From Sphingomonas sp. (GTDB taxonomy: Bacteria; Pseudomonadota; Alphaproteobacteria; Sphingomonadales; Sphingomonadaceae): a DNA stretch of 64,000 nucleotides. Made by a program: the position numbers and the translations under genes. This document shows positions 1-7,694 of the stretch, one piece after another (the first letter of the stretch is position 1; the number at the start of each line of letters is the position of its first letter). The notes below the pieces were generated by a model. That model ran no database searches, was not told where the DNA came from, and saw only the letters and a list, made by a program, of their open reading frames with translations. Location: NCBI RefSeq assembly GCF_017745215.1, contig NZ_JAGHZV010000005.1, positions 1-64,000 on the forward strand, given 5' to 3'.

Positions 1-174
1 AGACGGCGAAATGACGCGCCGTGAAGTCAGGACCCGCCTTCTCAACCGTCATCCCGGCGAAAGCCGGGACCCAGGGCCACGAGCGATGCCCTCCGCAACC
101 CTGGGTCCCGGCTTTCGCCGGGATGACGGTTGAGAAGGCGGGTCCTGACTTCACGGCGCGTCATTTCGCCGTCT
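1..174. repeat. Perfect 76-bp inverted repeat at left edge of window
   Basis: Positions 1-76 are the exact reverse complement of 99-174, with a 22-nt loop at 77-98. The inner 30 bp of each arm (47-76 and 99-128) is the dispersed palindromic repeat found across this window. The outer 46 bp is unique sequence that includes the last codons and stop of the tyrosine kinase gene (161-174), so the same ETAK-stop end also reads on the plus strand at 1-14. The repeat may continue left of the window. It is either a real inverted duplication or a fold-back artefact at a contig end. Confidence 0.9.
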
Positions 175-1186
175 CCCCATAGCCATAATAGCTGCCGAAA
201 CGCCGGCCCCCCGGCTGGTACGAAACGCTGTTGAGCACGAGCTGGATATGCTCGCAGGCGTCGAGCATCTGCACCGCCTCGCGCACGTCGGACTCGCTCG
301 TGCGGTCGGCGCGGACCACCAGCATCACCTGCCCCGCGATCAGCGCGAGCACCGAGGCAGGCGACGCGGCCAGCGCGGGCGGCGAATCGAAGATCACGAT
401 GCGGCGCGGATTGGCCGCGGCGAGCCTGTCGAGGATCGCGCGGGCGCGAGCGCTGGCGAGCAGCTCGGTGTCCATGTGCGTACGCGTGCCGGCGGGCAGC
501 AGCGAGAGCTGCGGCACGTCGGTGTCGATGATGCAGTCCTCGGCGTCGGCGACGGCGCCCGAGAGCACATCGAGCAACCCCGGCCCCTCGGCGATGCCCA
601 GCCGCGCGAGCACGTCGGGCTTGGCGAAGTCGGCATCGACGAGGAGGATCTCGACGTCGGTCTCCGCCGCCATCGAGAGCGCGAGGTTGATCGCGCAGAA
701 GGTCTTGCCCTCGTCGGGCTGTGCCGAGCAGACGAGCACCATCCGCGCGCGCTGCTGGTCCGCGCCCGCCACCTTCTGCGCGGTGAGGATCAGCTGGCGC
801 TTCACCATGCGGAATTCCTCGGCGAGCGGCGTCACCGACGCGCCCGGCACGATCATCCCCGCGGCGGCGAGCTTCTCGCGGTCGATCGCGGCGCGACGTC
901 GGCCGATCGGCTCGTGCAGCGTCAGCGGCTCGACGGGTTCGGGAGCGATCGCGCCCACTTCTTCGTCATCCCGGCGAAAGCCGGGACCCAGGGCCACCGG
1001 CGACACGGCTTGCTGCCCTGGGTCCCGGCTTTCGCCGGGATGACGGGCAGAAGATGCCGCAGCCGGCGCAGGCGCAGCAACGGGCGCCGGCGCCTCGGGC
1101 AGCTTCGGCGCGGGCATGTAATGGAACTGCTCGGCAGCGCGCTCGAGCAGCGAACCCTTGAGGCGGCGGGGAGTCTCGTCGTTCAT
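161..1186 (-). CDS. XrtA-system tyrosine autokinase (BY-kinase, CpsD/Wzc-C type)
   Basis: Cytoplasmic bacterial tyrosine kinase that works with the neighbouring Wzz-type protein to control exopolysaccharide polymerisation and export. 341 aa from ATG at 1186; the four bases between it and the upstream stop support this start. Walker A (SAQPDEGKT), Walker A-prime (LLVDADFAKP) and Walker B (IVIFDSPP) are visible, and the C-terminus carries a tyrosine cluster (GSYYGYGE) typical of autophosphorylation tails. The N-terminus (SLLERAAEQFHY) resembles XrtA-associated kinases. Odd: residues about 48-75 are a translated palindromic repeat in the Pro/Ala-rich linker before the kinase fold. Last gene of a three-gene operon with the chain-length and export genes. 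Confidence 0.9.
   Translation of the reverse strand: MNDETPRRLKGSLLERAAEQFHYMPAPKLPEAPAPVAAPAPAAASSARHPGESRDPGQQAVSPVALGPGFRRDDEEVGAIAPEPVEPLTLHEPIGRRRAAIDREKLAAAGMIVPGASVTPLAEEFRMVKRQLILTAQKVAGADQQRARMVLVCSAQPDEGKTFCAINLALSMAAETDVEILLVDADFAKPDVLARLGIAEGPGLLDVLSGAVADAEDCIIDTDVPQLSLLPAGTRTHMDTELLASARARAILDRLAAANPRRIVIFDSPPALAASPASVLALIAGQVMLVVRADRTSESDVREAVQMLDACEHIQLVLNSVSYQPGGRRFGSYYGYGETAK
964..1045. repeat. Palindromic repeat inside the tyrosine kinase gene
   Basis: Arms 964-993 and 1016-1045 are inverted copies of the dispersed element, with a 22-nt linker. On the kinase strand it is read without a stop, as [10 protein letters not shown] followed by LGPGFRRDD, adding about 28 residues to the linker between the N-terminal segment and the kinase fold. 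Confidence 0.92.
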
Positions 1187-1190
1187 CGCG

Positions 1191-2702
1191 TCACGCCCCC
1201 AATCCGCGCTGGAGGATGTCGACCCCGAGCAGCCCGACCCAGGCCACGCCCAGCGCCACCACGCCTCCGGCAAACAAGGTCAGCCGCTTGCGCCGCGCCG
1301 CGAGCTGAGCCGAGGTCACCACTTCGCCGATCGATCCGATCACCGGCAGCCCACTCGCCTTCTCGAGCTTCGACGCGACCGAATAGGTCGTCTTGAGCTT
1401 GCCGAAGACAAACGCCGCCGCCACCCCCGCGCCGAGCCCTGCGATCAGCACCGCCGTCAGCAGCAGCGTCCGGTTCGGCGCGGTCGGCGCGCGCGGCTGG
1501 GTCGGCGGGTCGATCACGCTGAACTTGAGCGCGTCGGTCTGGGTCTGCGCCGAGCTCTGGATGCGCACCTGCTCGCGGTCCGCCAGCAGCTTGTCATACT
1601 GGTCCTTGAGCACCTGATATTCGCGGTCGATCTGCGACTGCTCCGCCGCCTGCGCCGGATCGGCGTTCATCGCCGCCTGGAGCCGCGCCAGGTCCGCTTC
1701 GAGCGAGGATTTCTTCTGGGTGAGCGCCGCCATCTGCGCGACCTTGTCGGCGCGCATCGACTGGAGCGTGAGGTAGAGCGGGTTGTTCGCCCCCGCCGCG
1801 CCGCCATAGCTCGGCTCGCGCGCCGCGGCGGCCTGCGCCTGGGCGAGCTGCGAGCGCAGCGCGATCATGTCGGGGTGGTTGTCGGTCCAGCCGCGGCCCC
1901 TGGCTTCGGCAATCTGCCCCTGGATCGCCGCGAGCCGGGCATGCGCCGGGCCGCTTGCGACCGGGCCGCCCGCCGTCGCGACGGTCGGCGGGGTGCCGGC
2001 CATCTGGGCATTGACCGTGCCGAGCGCGCTCTGCGCCGCGGCGAGGTCCGAATTCACCTGCCCCAGCTGGCTCTGCGCGGCCGAGATGCGATCGGTCAGC
2101 GAGCCCGTCCCCGGCAGCCCGCCGAGATAGCGCGCCTGGAAGTCGGCCTTCTTGTCCTCGGCGTCCTGCAACGCCTTCTGCCGCTCGGCGAGCTGGGCGT
2201 CGAGGAAGGTGAGCGACTGGCTGGTCTGGTCGCGGTCGTCGGCGAGATTGTCCTCGACGAAGATGTCGATCAGCTTCTGCCCGATCTGCTTCGCCAGCTT
2301 GCCGCTGCCCGCGGTGACGGTGATCTCGAAGAGATTGTCCTGCTGCGCGGTGAGCTTGATCATCGCCTGCAGCGCCGCGACCCGGTCCGCGACGTCGCGG
2401 TCGTTCGAGACGGTGCGCGCGAGGTCGGTGCCCTTCACCACCTTCACCAGGTTGACCGAGCTGGTCAGCGTCTGGCGGACGCGGTCGAGGTCCTTCTGCT
2501 GCTCGGCGAGGTTCGCGCCCTGCGTCGGCAGGATCGCGCGATACTGGACGAACACCCGCGCATGCGATTCATAGCGATTGGGCATCTGCGACACGACGAA
2601 CCAGCCCGCGAGGCACACGCCCCAGGCCACCGCCAGCGCCAGCCAGCGCCGCATCCACACCGCATGGAGCGCGGCGCGCAGTTCGTCGTAGAGGCTCCCC
2701 AT
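1191..2702 (-). CDS. Wzz/GumC-type polysaccharide chain-length determinant (XrtA system)
   Basis: Inner-membrane co-polymerase that sets exopolysaccharide chain length and partners the tyrosine kinase encoded next. 503 aa, close to the usual size. Visible: an N-terminal membrane helix (residues about 18-37), a long periplasmic coiled-coil region rich in Gln/Ala/Leu (about 150-390), a proline-rich motif PPTQPRAPTAP before the second membrane helix (about 405-435), and another hydrophobic stretch near the C-terminus (about 475-495). It starts at ATG 2702, 12 nt after the export gene, and ends 4 nt before the kinase start, so the three genes are one operon. Confidence 0.9.
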   Translation of the reverse strand: MGSLYDELRAALHAVWMRRWLALAVAWGVCLAGWFVVSQMPNRYESHARVFVQYRAILPTQGANLAEQQKDLDRVRQTLTSSVNLVKVVKGTDLARTVSNDRDVADRVAALQAMIKLTAQQDNLFEITVTAGSGKLAKQIGQKLIDIFVEDNLADDRDQTSQSLTFLDAQLAERQKALQDAEDKKADFQARYLGGLPGTGSLTDRISAAQSQLGQVNSDLAAAQSALGTVNAQMAGTPPTVATAGGPVASGPAHARLAAIQGQIAEARGRGWTDNHPDMIALRSQLAQAQAAAAREPSYGGAAGANNPLYLTLQSMRADKVAQMAALTQKKSSLEADLARLQAAMNADPAQAAEQSQIDREYQVLKDQYDKLLADREQVRIQSSAQTQTDALKFSVIDPPTQPRAPTAPNRTLLLTAVLIAGLGAGVAAAFVFGKLKTTYSVASKLEKASGLPVIGSIGEVVTSAQLAARRKRLTLFAGGVVALGVAWVGLLGVDILQRGLGA

Positions 2703-2714
2703 CCCCGGCGGCCC

Positions 2715-3359
2715 TCAGAACATGCTTTCGGGGATGATGATCACGTCGCCCGGCGCGAGCTGGACGTTCGCGCGCGTATCGCCGTTCTTGAGCAGGTCCG
2801 ACAGGCGCAGGCGATATTCTCGCTGCTGCCCGGTGCGCGGGTCGACGCGGACCAGCCGCGCGCGGTTGCCCGCGGCGAATTCGTTGAGGCCGCCCACCGC
2901 GATCATCGCGTCGAGCACGGTCATGTTGGCGCGGTACGGGATCGACGCCGGCTTCTCGGTCGCGCCGACGACGCGGATCTGCTGGCCGGTGGTGCCCGCG
3001 AAGCTCTTCACGATCACCGAGACGATCGGCTCCTTGATATATTCGCCGAGCGCGTATTTCAGGTCGTCGGCGAGCATCGCCGGCGTCTTGCCCGCGGCGG
3101 GCATGTCGGCGATCAGCGGCGTGGTGATGCGGCCGTCGGGGCGCACCTGGACCTCGGCCGAAAGCTCGGGATTGCGCCAGACGAAGACCTGGAGCTGGTC
3201 GAGCGGCCCGATGACATATTCCTCGCCCGGCCCCTCGCGCCCGGCGACGAAGGTCGCGGGCGGCAGCTCGGGGCGCCCGCCACCGCTCGCGCAGCCGGAG
3301 AGCAGCAGCCCGAGCAGCGCCGGTGCGGCAAGGATCTTGGCCAGGGAATCGAAACGCAT
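2715..3359 (-). CDS. Polysaccharide export outer-membrane lipoprotein (Wza-like, XrtA system)
   Basis: Outer-membrane export channel component for exopolysaccharide. 214 aa with a lipoprotein signal ending in a lipobox (LLLSGC, Cys about residue 23). A Poly_export domain follows (YVIGPLDQLQVFVWRNPELS, the motif split here as about residues 50-70) and then SLBB-like beta-grasp segments (QIRVVGATEKPASIPYRANM). First gene of the export-Wzz-kinase operon. The 233-bp gap before the NUDIX gene, which is divergent, must hold both promoters; a TATACT hexamer at about 3500-3505 could be a -10 for the plus-strand operon, but this is only a guess. Confidence 0.9.
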   Translation of the reverse strand: MRFDSLAKILAAPALLGLLLSGCASGGGRPELPPATFVAGREGPGEEYVIGPLDQLQVFVWRNPELSAEVQVRPDGRITTPLIADMPAAGKTPAMLADDLKYALGEYIKEPIVSVIVKSFAGTTGQQIRVVGATEKPASIPYRANMTVLDAMIAVGGLNEFAAGNRARLVRVDPRTGQQREYRLRLSDLLKNGDTRANVQLAPGDVIIIPESMF

Positions 3360-3610
3360 GCGTCAGGGCCTCCAGGCCGGAACGGGCATGCGCCACCGAC
3401 GTCTCGGCAGCACCCTTTCCGGGATCAGGCACGGCTATGCGTGTGAAGGGGTAAATATTGCGTTAGGTTTTCCGAGAAACCGCCCCACCGGGCGATCGAC
3501 TATACTTTCGGAGCGCCCCATCCCGCTTGCATTGGATGGACGCTAGCCTGTAACGCACGCGCCCATCCCCGACGGTCCCGGAGTCCGCCCCCATTCGCCA
3601 GATCGCCGCC

Positions 3611-4711
3611 TTGCCCTATCGAACCGAAGGCAATGCGATCGATGCGCCGGTGCGGATCCTGCTGGTCACCTCGCGCGAGAACAAGCGCTGGGTGATCCCC
3701 AAGGGCAATCCCCCGCAGGGCGTATCGGCACACAGCGCCGCCGCGCTCGAGGCCGAGGAGGAAGCGGGCGTCCGCGGGCTCGTCTGCCCGACGCCGCTCG
3801 GTTCCTACCGCTACCGCAAGCGCCGCCGAAACGGCGCCTCGCTGATGGTCGACGTCGACGTCTTCCCGCTGGCGGTGCGCAGCGAGCTTCCCGACTGGAA
3901 GGAACGCGCCGAGCGCGAGCGGCGCTGGTTCAGCCTCGCCGAGGCCGCAGCCGCGGTCGAGGAGCCCGACCTGCGCGACCTCATCCGTTCCTTCGGCCCC
4001 TCCGAGTTCAAGGCGGCAACGCAGCGCTACGGCCTGCTGACCGCCGTCGCCCAGAAATCAAAGGTAACCAACATGTTCGCGTGGTTTCAGCGGCTCCTGC
4101 CCAAAACGGGCAATTTCTTCGAGATGTTCGAGGCGCACGCCGTCACCGTTGTGGCCGGCGCCGATGCGCTGTCGCGGCTGCTCGACGACGGCAGCGCCGA
4201 CCATATCCGTGAAGTGATCGAGCGCGAGCACGACGCCGACGAGATCATCCGCGAGATGCTGCGCACCGTGCGCGAGACCTTCCTCACCCCGTTCGACCGC
4301 GGCGCGATCACCAGCCTGATCGGCTCGATGGACGACGCGATCGACGAGATGCAGGCCGCGGTCCAGGCGATCGATCTCTATGAAGTCACCATCTTCACCC
4401 AGGAGATGAAGGACATGGCGGCGATCATCGTCGATGCCGCGCGCCTCACCGCCGAAGCGATGCCGCTGCTCCGCGACGTCGCGCGCAACGGCGCCCGCCT
4501 CCACGAGCTCACCGAGCGGCTGGTGCGGATGGAGAGCCATGCCGACGAGATCCACGCCGCCGGCCTCAAGCGCGCGTTCAAGGAGCTGGGCCCGCACGAC
4601 GCGCTCCAGTTCGCCGTCCATCGCGAGCTCTACAAGCATCTCGAGCGGATCGTCGACGCCTTCGAGGATGTCGCGAACGAGATCGACGGCATCGTGATCG
4701 ACCACGCCTGA
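3611..4711 (+). CDS. NUDIX hydrolase fused in frame to DUF47 (PhoU-like) phosphate-transport accessory protein
   Basis: One uninterrupted 366-codon frame. Residues 1-130 are a NUDIX hydrolase of the diphosphoinositol-polyphosphate type (VIPKG, then LEAEEEAGV as the Nudix helix). Residues 155-366 are a DUF47/PhoU-like helical protein, starting with MFAWFQRLLP and FFEMFEAHA as DUF47 proteins usually do. No stop separates them. The start is TTG at 3611; the family normally begins RQIAALPYR, which is encoded just upstream from an ATT codon at 3593 with GGAG 9 nt before it. DUF47 has its own SD and ATG (see 4073). Pit follows 13 nt downstream, so both domains probably serve phosphate uptake. The fusion could also reflect a lost NUDIX stop codon. 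Confidence 0.75.
   Translation: MPYRTEGNAIDAPVRILLVTSRENKRWVIPKGNPPQGVSAHSAAALEAEEEAGVRGLVCPTPLGSYRYRKRRRNGASLMVDVDVFPLAVRSELPDWKERAERERRWFSLAEAAAAVEEPDLRDLIRSFGPSEFKAATQRYGLLTAVAQKSKVTNMFAWFQRLLPKTGNFFEMFEAHAVTVVAGADALSRLLDDGSADHIREVIEREHDADEIIREMLRTVRETFLTPFDRGAITSLIGSMDDAIDEMQAAVQAIDLYEVTIFTQEMKDMAAIIVDAARLTAEAMPLLRDVARNGARLHELTERLVRMESHADEIHAAGLKRAFKELGPHDALQFAVHRELYKHLERIVDAFEDVANEIDGIVIDHA
4073..4711 (+). CDS. DUF47 (PhoU-like) Pit accessory protein, internal-start form
   Basis: Alternative product of the same frame as the NUDIX fusion. ATG at 4073 is preceded by AAAGG with 8 nt spacing, and the resulting 212-aa protein has the standard length and N-terminus of stand-alone DUF47 proteins. 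These are cytoplasmic all-helical proteins with acidic E/DxxxD metal-binding repeats (for example HDADEI and SHADEI here) that sit next to Pit permeases and modulate them. I infer that most DUF47 protein is made from this start whether or not the fusion form exists. Confidence 0.65.
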   Translation: MFAWFQRLLPKTGNFFEMFEAHAVTVVAGADALSRLLDDGSADHIREVIEREHDADEIIREMLRTVRETFLTPFDRGAITSLIGSMDDAIDEMQAAVQAIDLYEVTIFTQEMKDMAAIIVDAARLTAEAMPLLRDVARNGARLHELTERLVRMESHADEIHAAGLKRAFKELGPHDALQFAVHRELYKHLERIVDAFEDVANEIDGIVIDHA

Positions 4712-4724
4712 GCGGCCCGGAGCG

Positions 4725-5738
4725 ATGCACGACCTCGCCCTGCCGCTGCTGATCGGCCTCATCCTCGTCGCGCTGGCGTTCGACTTCCTCAACGGCCTCC
4801 ACGACGCCGCCAATTCGATCGCCACCGTCGTCGCGACGCGGCTCCTGAAGCCCGTCCATGCCGTCGCCTTCGCGGCGGCGTTCAACTTCGCGGCCTATTT
4901 CCTCACCATCGCCTTCCCCTCGCTCCACAAGGTGGCCGACACGATCGGCCAAGGGCTGATCGACAAGAACCTGATCACCCCCGCGGTGGTGTTCGGCGCG
5001 CTGGTCGGCGCGATGTTCTGGAACGTCGTGACCTGGCTCAAGGGCATCCCCTCCTCGTCGAGCCATGCGCTGGTCGGCGGGATGATCGGCTCGGGCGTCG
5101 CGCACGCGGGCTTCACCGGGGTGAAGTGGGCAGGGCTCAACAAGACGCTGATCGCGATCGTCCTCTCCCCCACCATCGGCATGATCCTGGCGATGCTGAT
5201 CATGCTCGCGACAAGCTGGCTGTTCATGCGCGCCAGCTCGCGCGGCGCCGAGCGGAGCTTCCGCGCGCTGCACCTCGTCTCCTCGGGCGCCTATTCGCTG
5301 AGCCACGGCCTCAACGACGCGCAGAAGACGATGGGGATCATCACCGTGCTCCTCTATTCGACCGGCTATCTCCACGGGAAGTTCGAGGTGCCGCACTGGG
5401 TGGCGGTGAGCTGCTACATCGCGATCGCGCTCGGCACGCTCAGCGGCGGCTGGAAGATCATCGAGACGATGGGCTCGCGGATCACCAAGCTCTCGCAGCA
5501 CCAGGGGTTCAGCGCTTCGCTCGGCGGCTCGATCGTGCTGTTCACTGCGTCCTGGCTCGGCATTCCGGTCTCGACCACGCACACGATCACCGGCGCGGTG
5601 ATCGGCGCGGGCACCGCACGGCGCGCCTCGGCGGTACGCTGGGGCGTCGCGAGCAACGTCGTGGTCGCCTGGATCATCACCATCCCCGCCTCCGCCGCGG
5701 TCGGCGCGCTCTTCTACTGCCTGACCCGGTTGTTCTGA
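4725..5738 (+). CDS. pit: Inorganic phosphate transporter, PiT family
   Basis: Low-affinity inner-membrane phosphate:cation symporter. 337 aa, about ten hydrophobic segments. The duplicated PiT signature is present twice: FDFLNGLHDAANSIATV near the N-terminus and SHGLNDAQKTMGI around residue 190. It starts 13 nt after the DUF47 stop, the conserved DUF47-pit pairing. In PiT systems DUF47 is thought to gate or stabilise the permease. Confidence 0.93.
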   Translation: MHDLALPLLIGLILVALAFDFLNGLHDAANSIATVVATRLLKPVHAVAFAAAFNFAAYFLTIAFPSLHKVADTIGQGLIDKNLITPAVVFGALVGAMFWNVVTWLKGIPSSSSHALVGGMIGSGVAHAGFTGVKWAGLNKTLIAIVLSPTIGMILAMLIMLATSWLFMRASSRGAERSFRALHLVSSGAYSLSHGLNDAQKTMGIITVLLYSTGYLHGKFEVPHWVAVSCYIAIALGTLSGGWKIIETMGSRITKLSQHQGFSASLGGSIVLFTASWLGIPVSTTHTITGAVIGAGTARRASAVRWGVASNVVVAWIITIPASAAVGALFYCLTRLF

Positions 5739-5742
5739 CCGG

Positions 5743-6003
5743 ATGGGGGCGGAGGAACTGGCCGAGCTGCTGATCGCGCTGGACCTCCTCGCCATGGCTG
5801 CCATGTTCTGGTCGCTGGTGCTCCGCCGCTGGCGAGCGACCGCCGGCGCGGCGCTGATCCTCGCCGGCTCCTGGCCGCTGCTCCACCTCGCACTCGCCGG
5901 CGAGCTCCGGCTGGGGCCATTGCTGCTGCTGGCGGCGGCGCTGCTCGGCGGTGGAGCGCTGCTCGTCGCCGACTTTGCGGGCGAGCGGCGCGGCCGCGGC
6001 TAG
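5743..6003 (+). CDS. Small hydrophobic membrane protein downstream of pit
   Basis: 86 aa, almost entirely three hydrophobic segments (about residues 10-27, 33-52 and 55-76) followed by a basic tail. It begins at ATG 5743, only 4 nt after the pit stop, so it is probably co-transcribed. I do not recognise a family. No enzymatic motif is visible. It could be a spurious frame in GC-rich DNA, but its position and hydrophobic pattern favour a real small membrane protein. Confidence 0.5.
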   Translation: MGAEELAELLIALDLLAMAAMFWSLVLRRWRATAGAALILAGSWPLLHLALAGELRLGPLLLLAAALLGGGALLVADFAGERRGRG

Positions 6004-6090
6004 GCCGGCTCGAACGCCCTCGCATCGATTCGCACCCTGTTAACGCCACCCCGGTATCGTCCCCGTAACGACCGCGTCGAGGGGACAACG

Positions 6091-6462
6091 ATGCAGCACG
6101 CCGCCACTGCCAAGGGGATGGGCTCGACCCTGTCCGACCGCGACTTCGCCGACCAGTTGCTAGACCGGATCGACCGCGGCGACACCGAAGGCGCGCTCGC
6201 GTCGATGGCCGCCTGCCCCGAAGCCTTCGCCGAGCAGGTCCACGATACGCTGCTGCTCGCCTTCTGGTCCGATGGCGTGATGGGCGATCCCACCGACCTC
6301 CCCGATTGCGCGCTGCTCGCGCTGGCGCTGCTGCTCGGCGCGAGCGGACGGCGGCGCGCGGTGGGCGTCTTCCTCGACGAGGTCAGTCACGACCGCGATG
6401 CCGAATGGTTCCGTGCCCCCGCCGCGCTGATCGCCGCGCACTACGCCGAGGGTCGCGCTTAG
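6091..6462 (+). CDS. Hypothetical cytoplasmic protein
   Basis: 123 aa, acidic, helical, without signal peptide or membrane segment. Alternating hydrophobic helices (LALALLLGAS; AALIAAHYA) suggest a small alpha-helical fold, but I recognise no family. It starts with ATG at 6091 after GAGGGG. Its stop overlaps the stop of the convergent decarboxylase gene by 4 nt. Confidence 0.6.
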   Translation: MQHAATAKGMGSTLSDRDFADQLLDRIDRGDTEGALASMAACPEAFAEQVHDTLLLAFWSDGVMGDPTDLPDCALLALALLLGASGRRRAVGVFLDEVSHDRDAEWFRAPAALIAAHYAEGRA

Positions 6463-7694
6463 CCCGCCACCACCTCCATCACCGGCGGGTGACCCAGGAA
6501 CGCCGCCGGGCTCGCGCTCGCGCCGTATGCGCCCGAGGCGAATACCGCGATCACGTCGCCCACTTCGGCGCGCGGCAGCGCCACGCGGTCGGCGAGCCGG
6601 TCGAGCGGCGTGCAGAGCGGCCCGACCACCGACACGACTTCCTCGACCGCAGCGCCGATCCGCCCGGCCACCGCCACCGGATAGTTGCGCCGCACCACCG
6701 TGCCGAAATTGCCGGTCGCGGCGAGATGATGGTTGAGGCCGCCGTCGACCACCAGAAAGACTTCGCCGCCGCTCTCCTTGCGGTCGACCACGCGCGCCAG
6801 ATAGATGCCCGCCTCACCGATCAGCCAGCGCCCGAGCTCGACTGCGAAGCCGCTCCCCGAGAGCACGCCAGAGCGCCGCACCAGCGCCTCGCCCAGCGAT
6901 GCGCCAATCGCTTCGACATCCACGGGCTCGTCGCCAGCGAAATAGGGGATGCCGAAGCCGCCGCCCAGGTTCACCAGCGGCGGCTCCACGCCCGCATCCT
7001 GCGCGAGCCGTGCCGCCAGGTCGATCGTCGCCGCCTGGGTCTCGATGATCGCCATCGTGTCGAGCGATTGCGAGCCCGCGAAGAGGTGGAAGCCGCGCCA
7101 CTCGGCGCCGGACGACACGATCCGTGCCACGAGCGCGGGCACGCGCTCGACATCCACGCCGAAGGGCGAGGGCCTCCCGCCCATCTTCATCCCCGAGCCC
7201 TTGAGCTCGAAGTCGGGGTTCACCCGCACCGCCAGCCGCGGGCGCTCGCCGAGCCGGTCGCCGATCGCGATCGCGCGCGTCGCCTCGCCTTCGGACTCGA
7301 GGTTGAGGGTCGCGCGGGCGCGGATCGCGGCCTCGAGTTCGATGTCGCGCTTGCCGGGTCCGGCGAAGCTGATGTGGCGCGGGTCCTTCGCCGCCAGCGC
7401 CTTGGCCAGTTCGCCCGCCGACGCGACGTCGAGCCCGTTCACCAGCGGCGCGATCCGGGCGAGCAGCGCCGGCAACGGGTTGGCCTTCATCGCATAGTGG
7501 ATGTCGACCTGCGCCGGGAGTGCGGCGCGCAGCCGCGCGATCCGGGCGGAAACCACGGTCATGTCATGGACATAGGCCGGCGTGCTGCCCGCCGCCTCGA
7601 TCCAATGCTCGAAGCCCTGGCCGGCGATCGTCAGTGCGCCTCCGCCCGCGAACTCGGGCGGGATCGGCCCCATCGGCTTGGCAGTAATCGTCAC
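6459..7694 (-). CDS. PLP-dependent decarboxylase, exosortase A system-associated
   Basis: Fold-type III pyridoxal-phosphate enzyme of the ornithine/diaminopimelate decarboxylase family. 411 aa. The PLP lysine lies in HYAMKANPLPALL (about residue 69) and the glycine-rich phosphate loop is LGGGFGIPYF. The GTG start overlaps the ligase stop (GTGA, 7691-7694), so the two are translationally coupled. Together with the ligase, carrier protein and hydrolases this matches the conserved gene set found beside XrtA/PEP-CTERM exopolysaccharide loci. The substrate is unknown; a modified amino-acid side group on the polysaccharide is a reasonable guess. Confidence 0.88.
   Translation of the reverse strand: MTITAKPMGPIPPEFAGGGALTIAGQGFEHWIEAAGSTPAYVHDMTVVSARIARLRAALPAQVDIHYAMKANPLPALLARIAPLVNGLDVASAGELAKALAAKDPRHISFAGPGKRDIELEAAIRARATLNLESEGEATRAIAIGDRLGERPRLAVRVNPDFELKGSGMKMGGRPSPFGVDVERVPALVARIVSSGAEWRGFHLFAGSQSLDTMAIIETQAATIDLAARLAQDAGVEPPLVNLGGGFGIPYFAGDEPVDVEAIGASLGEALVRRSGVLSGSGFAVELGRWLIGEAGIYLARVVDRKESGGEVFLVVDGGLNHHLAATGNFGTVVRRNYPVAVAGRIGAAVEEVVSVVGPLCTPLDRLADRVALPRAEVGDVIAVFASGAYGASASPAAFLGHPPVMEVVAG

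Noticed and set aside
1158..3446. Plus-strand open frame opposite the Wzz and export genes
   Set aside because: Arg/His-rich antisense shadow; the minus-strand genes have clear family motifs and operon spacing.
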